In this document: positions 63,785 to 64,000 of the stretch, piece after piece
Position numbering within the stretch: the first letter of the stretch is position 1
How the letters are laid out: every line of letters begins with the position of its first letter
Assembly: GCF_029871245.1 (NCBI RefSeq)
Contig: NZ_SSON01000073.1
Location: forward strand, 213,257 to 277,256
Length of the DNA stretch: 64,000 bases
Origin: Pseudomonas sp. BN102
Lineage (GTDB): Bacteria > Pseudomonadota > Gammaproteobacteria > Pseudomonadales > Pseudomonadaceae
Direction of reading: 5' to 3'
Notes under the pieces: generated by a model
What the model was told of the DNA's origin: nothing
Seen by the model: only the letters and a program-made list of their open reading frames with translations
Databases searched by the model: none
Made by a program: the position numbers and the translations under genes

Positions 63785-64000
63785 GGCTGACCCGCATCGA
63801 TCCTGGCCGGATTTTTCCAAATTCGGCCGAACTTCTGCCGCATCCGAAGACCAAAACGTCTGGCGGGGGATGGCCATCCAGCCTTCCCTGCTGGTTGCAA
63901 TCTATACAGCTGTTGGGCGCCGGGGTAGGATTCGCGCCGACCAGTACCCCGCTGGCCCTATTCCTAGTTCCATGCTTCGGAACCTTTGACTTCTATGCCA
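63785..64000. other. Intergenic tail of the window
   Basis: About 216 bases without a recognised gene. A short GGCCG/CGGCC hairpin at 63805-63828 may end yqhD, but it lacks a U-run. The last 100 bases look like leader sequence of a gene outside the window. Nothing more can be supported. Confidence 0.4.

Overview
The window is chromosomal DNA of a high-GC Pseudomonas (sensu stricto). It probably comes from the P. aeruginosa / P. resinovorans / P. otitidis side of the genus. The reasons are near-identical protein families, the gene order (recX-recA-pncC-mutS-fdxA-rsmZ-rpoS-nlpD-pcm-surE-truD-ispF, then ispD-ftsB-eno-kdsA-pyrG-tilS-accA-dnaE, then rnhB back to rpsB, then map-glnD-dapC-dapD-csdA-sufE-tcdA), and Gac/Rsm-type regulation. 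This order matches the PA36xx region of P. aeruginosa PAO1 closely. Most of the window is conserved housekeeping DNA.

Layout. 1-10.4 kb is a looser set of accessory and metabolic genes: an SDR tail, a DUF1326/DUF2182 pair, trmO, a small monooxygenase, a VOC protein, the divergent fpr/finR pair, dgkA, an ErdR-type response regulator, a DMT exporter, tapT, a small secreted quorum-sensing-associated protein, an orphan ribbon-helix-helix protein and a LOG-family protein. 10.5-21.2 kb is the recombination, repair and stress block, with the SOS-controlled recA and the small RNA RsmZ (GacA box, promoter, eight GGA motifs and terminator are all readable) lying between fdxA and rpoS. 21.3-24.4 kb is the glutathione-dependent formaldehyde detoxification cluster with its LysR regulator. 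24.4-35.6 kb holds ispD-ftsB, eno, kdsA-pyrG, tilS, accA and dnaE. 35.7-50.2 kb is the envelope and translation superoperon on the minus strand (rpsB, tsf, pyrH, frr, uppS, cdsA, dxr, rseP, bamA, skp, lpxD, fabZ, lpxA, lpxB, rnhB). 50.4-63.8 kb is map, glnD, lysine/diaminopimelate genes, the CSD cysteine-desulfurase set and a YqhD-type aldehyde reductase.

The most unusual part is about 56.0-58.5 kb. A 2.49-kb, AT-richer island sits exactly inside a LysE/RhtB-family exporter gene, between two copies of the 7-mer GCAACCC. Removing the island restores a perfect 214-codon lysE reading frame across its conserved Asn-Pro-Lys motif. The right end carries the first 53 codons of a serine recombinase, reading inward from the junction. 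That fragment is fused by a deletion to the end of overlapping Rz/Rz1-like lysis (spanin) genes. The rest of the island carries one apparently intact gene: an exported D-glucuronyl C5-epimerase-family protein. I read this as a collapsed serine-integrase prophage that has kept one cargo gene, a possible modifier of a uronic-acid-containing surface polysaccharide.

Several intergenic gaps carry palindromic repeats of the kind seen across Pseudomonas genomes. No tRNA, rRNA, CRISPR array or intact transposase was seen.
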